A stretch of DNA of 64,000 nucleotides from positions 620,001 to 684,000 of the forward strand of contig NZ_NWMW01000001.1 of the NCBI RefSeq assembly GCF_002351485.1, in the 5' to 3' direction. The DNA comes from Sphingomonas spermidinifaciens (lineage in GTDB: Bacteria > Pseudomonadota > Alphaproteobacteria > Sphingomonadales > Sphingomonadaceae). Positions 59,483-64,000 of the stretch are shown piece after piece (the first letter of the stretch is position 1; each line of letters starts with the position of its first letter). The translations under genes and the position numbers were made by a program. The notes below the pieces were generated by a model that worked only from the letters and a program-made list of their open reading frames with translations, was not told where the DNA came from and made no database searches.

Positions 59483-61390
59483 TTGACGATCCGCACCGTG
59501 CGACCCGCCCCCCTGATGTTCCTCGGCGCGATCGCCGCCTGTACCCTGCCCGCACTCCCTGCCGCTGCGCAAGGCCAAGGGGACTGGACCAGCTACGGCC
59601 GCGACGAAAGCCATGCACGCCACTCGCCGCTGCGCCAGATCACGCCGAGCAACGTTGCCAGTCTGAAGCGGCTCTGGACCTATCACATGCGCCCCGCGGG
59701 CGTGACCGCCGACACGATCCCGATGCCCGATGGCGTGCCGCAAAAGTTCAAGACCGGCTTTTCGGCGTCGGAGGCGACGCCGCTGGTTGTCGGCGGGACG
59801 ATGTATCTCTCTACCCCCTACCGCCGCGTCGTTGCGCTCGACGCCGCAACGGGCAGGGAGAAGTGGGTCTTCACCTTCCCGACCAATGATCAGGCCTCGA
59901 CCCGCGGCGTCGCCTATTGGCCTGGCGACGGCAAGACAGGCGCACGGATCGTCTTCGGCACGCGCACGGGCAAGCTCTACGCGCTCGATGCCGCAACGGG
60001 GAAGCCGGCCGCGGACTTCGGCACCGCCGGCATCGTCGACATGAAGACCCCGGAGGTGATGAACGGCACTCGTGCACCGCTCGGCATGAGCAGCCCGCCG
60101 GCGATCTACAAGAACCTCATCATCACCGGCAGCCGCGTACAGGAAATGCCCGTCAAGGGCGCATCGGGCGACGTACGTGCCTGGGACGCGCGGACGGGCA
60201 AGCTCGTCTGGACCTTCCACACCATCCCCCGCCCCGGCGAGCCCAATTTCGGAACGTGGGAGGGTGACAGCTGGAAGGAGCGCTCGGGCGCCAACATCTG
60301 GACCTTCACGCTCGTCGACGACGAGCGCGGCATCGCCTATCTCCCGATCGGCACGCCGACGTTCGACCGCTGGGGCGGCGACCGCAAGGGGCAGAACCTG
60401 TACGGCAACTCGATCGTCGCGGTGGAGGCGGCGACGGGCAAGTATCTCTGGCACTTTCAGACGATCCATCACGACATCTGGGACGTCGACCTGCCCGCCG
60501 CGACGCTGATCGACGTGAAGCGCGGCGGCAAGACGATCCCCGCCATTGCCGTCATGAACAAGATGGCGATCATGTTCATCCTCGATCGCGTGACGGGCAA
60601 GCCGCTGTACGACGTCAAGGAAGTGCCGGTTCCGACCGACAACGACACCGGCGAGCATCCCTGGCCGACCCAGCCGATGCCGGCCAAGCCCGCGCCCTTG
60701 AGCCGCCTGTCGTTCGACATGAGCGAGATGGTCGCCGGCCCGCCGGCGCTTCGCGCCACCTGCGACAAAATCGTTGCCGACATGAAGGTGGTCGGCTCGA
60801 AGATGTTCCAGCCGCTCCGCGCCGATTCGGCGGTCGCTTTCTTCCCCGGCAGCTTCGGCGGCATCGACTGGGGCAGCGGGTCGTTCGACCCGTCGAGCGG
60901 GCTCTACGTCGTCAACATCAACAACCTCGCCAGCCCACAGCAGATGGCGAAACAGGAGGACGGCACCTGGGGCCTCAAGGCCGGCTATGCCTATTTCCTC
61001 GATCCGGAGACGGGCAATCCGTGCAGCAAGCCGCCGTGGGGCGAACTGGTGGCGGTCAACGTGAACACCGGCGACGTCGCGTGGCGGAGCGTGCTTGGTG
61101 ACAACGAGGAGCCCGAACTCAAGGATGCCGGCGGCATCAGCGCAGGCGGGCCGATCACCACGGCGAGCGGCCTCACCTTCATCGGTGCCACCCGCGATTC
61201 GATGATCCGCGCGTTCGAGACGAAGACGGGCAAGCTCCTTTGGAAGGACAAGCTGCCCGCCTCCAACTATGGGACGCCGATGACCTTCTCGCTGCCCGGC
61301 GGCAAACAGGCGCTCGGCGTCGTCGCCACCGGCGGTTTCGCCTTCCAGCCCGCGACCGCCGACGAGGTGGTCGTCTACACGCTTCCGTGA
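59483..61390 (+). CDS. PQQ-dependent dehydrogenase (periplasmic beta-propeller quinoprotein)
   Basis: A 635-aa quinoprotein of the glucose/quinate-type family with an N-terminal signal (APLMFLGAIAACTLPALPAAAQ). WTSYGRDESHARHSPLRQI is followed by repeated propeller blades with the A-x-D-x-x-T-G-K signature (YALDAATGKPA, then WDARTGKLVWTF and FETKTGKLLWKD). It oxidises an alcohol, aldose or polyol with PQQ and passes electrons to quinone or to the next-door cytochrome. I take TTG 59483 because AAGGAG lies seven bases upstream. Confidence 0.9.
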   Translation: MTIRTVRPAPLMFLGAIAACTLPALPAAAQGQGDWTSYGRDESHARHSPLRQITPSNVASLKRLWTYHMRPAGVTADTIPMPDGVPQKFKTGFSASEATPLVVGGTMYLSTPYRRVVALDAATGREKWVFTFPTNDQASTRGVAYWPGDGKTGARIVFGTRTGKLYALDAATGKPAADFGTAGIVDMKTPEVMNGTRAPLGMSSPPAIYKNLIITGSRVQEMPVKGASGDVRAWDARTGKLVWTFHTIPRPGEPNFGTWEGDSWKERSGANIWTFTLVDDERGIAYLPIGTPTFDRWGGDRKGQNLYGNSIVAVEAATGKYLWHFQTIHHDIWDVDLPAATLIDVKRGGKTIPAIAVMNKMAIMFILDRVTGKPLYDVKEVPVPTDNDTGEHPWPTQPMPAKPAPLSRLSFDMSEMVAGPPALRATCDKIVADMKVVGSKMFQPLRADSAVAFFPGSFGGIDWGSGSFDPSSGLYVVNINNLASPQQMAKQEDGTWGLKAGYAYFLDPETGNPCSKPPWGELVAVNVNTGDVAWRSVLGDNEEPELKDAGGISAGGPITTASGLTFIGATRDSMIRAFETKTGKLLWKDKLPASNYGTPMTFSLPGGKQALGVVATGGFAFQPATADEVVVYTLP

Positions 61391-61401
61391 CGAGGTATCC
61401 C

Positions 61402-61713
61402 ATGCGTATCCGTGACCTGGCCCTTACCCTCGCGCTCGCCGGCGCCGGCATCGGCAGCGCCGTTGCCGGGCAACAGGCCGCCGCGCCGCCGCCACCTGGC
61501 CCCGGCCTCGACCTCATCAAGGAGCGTTGCGGCTTCTGCCATTCGACGGCACAGGTGACGAGCGTGCGAAAGACGCCCGCCGCCTGGGCCGCAACGGTGC
61601 AGTCGATGATCGACCGCGGCGCGGAACTCGAGCCCGAGGAGCAGAAGGTGATGACCGATTACCTGGCCGCCAACCTCGCCGGCGGCGACGCCTCGGCGCC
61701 CGCGAAGAACTGA
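61402..61713 (+). CDS. Small c-type cytochrome paired with the PQQ dehydrogenase
   Basis: A 103-aa exported protein (signal LALTLALAGAGIGSAVAG) with haem motif CGFCH at 43-47 and a short helical domain. Conserved KTPAAWAATVQSMIDRGAEL is typical of cytochromes fused or paired to quinoproteins. It begins 11 bases after the dehydrogenase and probably receives its electrons. The ATG of the next gene overlaps its stop (TGATG). Confidence 0.85.
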   Translation: MRIRDLALTLALAGAGIGSAVAGQQAAAPPPPGPGLDLIKERCGFCHSTAQVTSVRKTPAAWAATVQSMIDRGAELEPEEQKVMTDYLAANLAGGDASAPAKN

Positions 61714-62237
61714 TGCCGCTCTACGCGATCGATGGCCACGCGCCGGTGGTGCCGGGTTCGAGCTGGGTCGCGCCCTCGGCCGACCTGATCGGCGAAGTGG
61801 TGCTGGGCGACGAGGTCGGTATCTGGTTCGGCGCCGTCATTCGCGCCGACAACACGCCGATCGTCCTCGGCGACCGGACCAACGTTCAGGAGGGGGCGAT
61901 GCTCCACTCCGACCCCGGCGTGCCGCTGATCGTCGGTGCGGACTGCACGATCGGGCATCACGCGATCCTGCATGGCTGCACGGTCGGCGACCGGGTGCTG
62001 ATCGGCATGGGCGCAACGGTGCTCAACAATGCGGTGATCGGCGACGATTGCCTGGTGGGCGCCGGCGCCCTTTTGACGGAGGGCAAGACCTTTCCGCCGG
62101 GCAGTCTGATCGTCGGATCGCCGGCCAAGGTGGTGCGCGAGCTTTCGCCCGAGGCGATTGCAGCGCTCAAGGCGTCGGCGGCGGGTTACGCCGCGCGGCA
62201 GGCGCATTTCAGGGCAAACCTGACGCGGGTCGATTGA
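61713..62237 (+). CDS. Gamma-class carbonic anhydrase-like protein
   Basis: A 174-aa left-handed beta-helix protein with hexapeptide repeats. The likely metal histidines are in GAMLHSDPG and IGHHAILHGC; GSPAKVVREL lies near the end. Members bind Zn or Fe as trimers; many have weak or no carbonic anhydrase activity. It is last in the PQQ dehydrogenase operon, before a strong terminator. Confidence 0.88.
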   Translation: MPLYAIDGHAPVVPGSSWVAPSADLIGEVVLGDEVGIWFGAVIRADNTPIVLGDRTNVQEGAMLHSDPGVPLIVGADCTIGHHAILHGCTVGDRVLIGMGATVLNNAVIGDDCLVGAGALLTEGKTFPPGSLIVGSPAKVVRELSPEAIAALKASAAGYAARQAHFRANLTRVD

Positions 62238-62284
62238 GGCGCGCGCCGGCGTCGTCGACAAAGGATGCTCCCCCTGCCTGACTA

Positions 62285-62310
62285 TGGGCTCCCGCTTTTG
62301 CGGGAGCCCA
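62285..62310. terminator. Strong bidirectional intrinsic terminator
   Basis: TGGGCTCCCGC (62285-62295) pairs perfectly with GCGGGAGCCCA (62300-62310) around a TTTT loop, an 11-bp stem. It sits between the convergent carbonic anhydrase and SMP-30 genes and serves both. Confidence 0.8.
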
Positions 62311-62315
62311 TTGCT

Positions 62316-63299
62316 CTACTTCGCGAACCGCGGCAGCATCCCCACACCCTTGATCGGCACGCGGTAAACGCTCTTGGAGGCCGTGATCCAGGCTGCATTC
62401 CCGCCCTCTCCGAATGCGATGTTGGCGGCTACCTCCGGCAACCGGATGCGGCCGAGCTGCTTGCCCGCGGGCGTCATGATCCAGATGCCCCCCGGCCCCG
62501 TCGCCCAGATGTTGCCGCGCTTATCGACCTTCAGCCCGTCGGCGCCGCCGCCCGGCTCCTTGGGGAAGGTGAACACCGTCCGTCGGGTCCCGAGCTTGCC
62601 GCCACGCGCGATCGGATAGGCGAAGATCGTCGCCTGCCCAAAATCGGCGATGTACAGCGTGTCGCCCTTGGGCGAGAGGCCGATGCCGTTGGGGAGCACC
62701 AGGTCGGTGATCGGCGCGGTCAGCTTGCCGTCGGCGTAGCGGAGCACCGGGTTGAAGGGCAGCTCCTTGGCCGGGTCCTTGTCCATGCCGTTGTAGAGGC
62801 CGAACGGCGGATCGGTGATCCACAGCGACCCGTCGGGGGCATGGACCATGTCGTTCGGGCTGTTCAGCCTTTTGCCGTCCAGCCGGTCGAGGAACGGCTC
62901 GACGCGGCCCGCCTCGTCCACCTTGACGATCCGCCGCGCGCCCATCTGCGCCATCAGCACGCGCCCGTCGGCAGCGGGGACGAGGCCGTTGGAGCCGATG
63001 CTCTTGCCCTTGGGCGGGTTGGGCAGGCCGCCCGAATTGTCGAGCAGCTCGACCACCTTGCCGTCGCGCGTCACCGTCCGGAGCTTGTCGCCGTTGACGT
63101 CGGAGAACCAGAGCTTGCCGCGATGCCAGAGCGGCCCCTCGACGAAGGTGAAGCCGGTGGCCACCCGCTCGACCTTGGCATCGGGAGCGATCAGCGCGTC
63201 GAGCGCCGCGTCGGCGCGCTCGATCCGCGGCGCGGGCGCTTGTTGGGCGAGCACCGGCGCGGCGCAGATGACGGCGACGATCGGCAGGGCGAAACGCAT
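62316..63299 (-). CDS. Exported SMP-30/gluconolactonase-family lactonase
   Basis: A 327-aa six-bladed propeller with a signal peptide (RFALPIVAVICAAPVLAQ). Metal-site residues are Glu in FVEGPLWH, Asn in NSPNDMVHAPDGSLWITDPP and LPNGIGLS, and Asp in LYIADFGQ. It would hydrolyse a sugar-derived or other lactone made by the periplasmic dehydrogenases. The start at ATG 63299 has GAGGAG upstream. Confidence 0.88.
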   Translation of the reverse strand: MRFALPIVAVICAAPVLAQQAPAPRIERADAALDALIAPDAKVERVATGFTFVEGPLWHRGKLWFSDVNGDKLRTVTRDGKVVELLDNSGGLPNPPKGKSIGSNGLVPAADGRVLMAQMGARRIVKVDEAGRVEPFLDRLDGKRLNSPNDMVHAPDGSLWITDPPFGLYNGMDKDPAKELPFNPVLRYADGKLTAPITDLVLPNGIGLSPKGDTLYIADFGQATIFAYPIARGGKLGTRRTVFTFPKEPGGGADGLKVDKRGNIWATGPGGIWIMTPAGKQLGRIRLPEVAANIAFGEGGNAAWITASKSVYRVPIKGVGMLPRFAK

Positions 63300-63310
63300 G
63301 CGGTGGCTCC

Positions 63311-63727
63311 TCAAACGGCGTCGGTCAGGAGGACGAGATAGTCCTTGTTGGTGACGGTGTCCTCGATCAGCGGCCAGACCTTTTGGTGAAGGTCGGACTT
63401 GACCCACACCTGCCGCTGCTCCTCGCTCTCATAGGTAAGCTGGAAGCGATAGTTGATTCCGTTCGCGGGCGCCGGCTGGCCCTGGATGACGGTGCGGATC
63501 TTGAGCATCTTGAGGTCGAGGAAGCCGCGCCCGCGAAAGCTTTCGGCCGCCGGTCGGAAGCGCTTGTGGAAATGGTCGAGCATCTCGGCCTCCCGCGCGG
63601 GGTCGATGGCGAGGTCGCAATAGAGCACGATCGGCTTGCGCCCACGTGCCTGCGGCATCGCGATTGCAGGTGCGGTGCTGGCGACACCGGCCAGTCCCAG
63701 CAGTTTCAACAGATTGCGTCGCTTCAT
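63311..63727 (-). CDS. Small Tat-exported protein, dimeric alpha-beta-barrel-like
   Basis: A 138-aa protein with a twin-arginine signal (KRRNLLKLLGLAGVAS). A ferredoxin-like domain (PIVLYCDLAIDPAREAEMLD, then YRFQLTYESEEQRQVWVKSD) recalls Dabb/ABM domains. I do not know its function; related folds bind small organic molecules. ATG 63727 has GGGAG seven bases upstream. Its neighbours suggest one transcript with the lactonase and the cupin. Confidence 0.65.
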   Translation of the reverse strand: MKRRNLLKLLGLAGVASTAPAIAMPQARGRKPIVLYCDLAIDPAREAEMLDHFHKRFRPAAESFRGRGFLDLKMLKIRTVIQGQPAPANGINYRFQLTYESEEQRQVWVKSDLHQKVWPLIEDTVTNKDYLVLLTDAV

Positions 63728-63745
63728 TTCCACTCTCCCTGAAGT

Positions 63746-64000
63746 TCAGCGCCTGGCGCGAGCGGCCGCGGCAAAGGCAGCCTTGGCGGCCTGGTCCCTG
63801 GCCACGCCGACGACCATCAATTCGAGGGGCGCGTCGCCGGTCTGTCGGATTGCGCGCGCCTGTCCGACCTCAACGGGGATCGCGTCGCCCTCGCGGATTG
63901 CTGCGCGCTCGCCCGCCACCTCGATCTCGCCCGCGCCGCTCATGACGTAGAGCATCTCGCTCATCCCCGGCGCCGCGGCGGGCGCGCTGCGGGCGCCGGG
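63746..64000 (-). CDS. Cupin-domain protein (C-terminal part; N-terminus beyond the window)
   Basis: The visible 84 residues show the second half of a cupin barrel: EMLYVMSGAGEIEVAGERAA, then REGDAIPVEVGQARAIRQTG and LELMVVGVARD. The frame is open to the window end, so the first cupin motif with the metal histidines lies outside. An in-frame ATG at 63964 exists, but starting there would omit half the barrel. The first gene of the visible minus-strand group. Confidence 0.8.
   Translation of the reverse strand, partial: PGARSAPAAAPGMSEMLYVMSGAGEIEVAGERAAIREGDAIPVEVGQARAIRQTGDAPLELMVVGVARDQAAKAAFAAAARARR

Noticed and set aside
1..64000. CRISPR arrays, rRNA or tRNA genes
   Set aside because: No regularly spaced repeats and no rRNA or cloverleaf-like sequence were seen on either strand.

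Overview
The window is GC-rich and tightly packed. It reads as a sphingomonad-type alphaproteobacterium. The reasons are the trb-type conjugation module usual in sphingomonad and rhizobial integrative elements, FecI-FecR-TonB receptor sets, a MucR-family regulator, an ABC-type capsule export operon, and a chromosomal block of periplasmic oxidases with cytochromes. This assignment is inferred from gene content alone. No rRNA, tRNA or CRISPR array is visible.

Positions 1 to about 20,000 are the right-hand part of an integrative/conjugative element. At its left, a minus-strand operon of overlapping genes runs from 4523 down past the window edge: a YaaA/DUF6884-like protein, a DGQHR-domain protein (DpdB-like), a tRNA-guanine-transglycosylase-like DNA enzyme (DpdA), a second DGQHR-domain protein, and the first 35 codons of queE. 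This is a compact dpd-type system. It should make preQ0 and exchange it for guanine in DNA. A divergent gene encodes a fused nucleotidyltransferase-HEPN protein. The conjugation genes follow: traG, a ribbon-helix-helix gene, trbBCDEJLFGI, a DUF2274 gene and an excisionase-like gene. Next come a DUF3644 cargo gene and a broken tyrosine integrase beside a perfect 14-bp inverted repeat. No relaxase is present, so the element continues to the left.

From 20.1 to 39 kb almost everything is on the minus strand. It comprises a TonB receptor with a small translationally coupled leader ORF, and then (in transcription order, from 38.9 kb down) an ECF sigma factor, FecR, an STN-TonB receptor, three GT4 glycosyltransferases, KpsE/KpsM/KpsT-like and Wza-like export proteins, two CDP-alcohol phosphatidyltransferases, inositol-3-phosphate synthase and a sugar-phosphate-type nucleotidyltransferase. 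The last four suggest an inositol-phosphate lipid or polymer headgroup made together with a surface polysaccharide.

From 39.3 to 48.1 kb lie a large unknown exported protein, a DEAD-box helicase, a DUF188 protein, a 59-aa SANT-like protein, an HI0933-type flavoprotein, a MucR-like regulator lacking zinc-binding cysteines, a ThuA-domain protein and a methyltransferase.

From 48.1 kb to the end is a catabolic region headed by a GntR/FCD regulator. It encodes an amidohydrolase, an MFS transporter, a GMC oxidoreductase with its Tat-exported small subunit and cytochrome c, an iron-type alcohol dehydrogenase, an aldehyde dehydrogenase, a CaiB CoA-transferase, a crotonase-fold enzyme, a PQQ dehydrogenase with its own cytochrome c, a gamma-carbonic anhydrase, an SMP-30 lactonase, a small Tat protein and a cupin. 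A TCCTATAGGA palindrome precedes both gntR and the first catabolic operon and is the likely operator.
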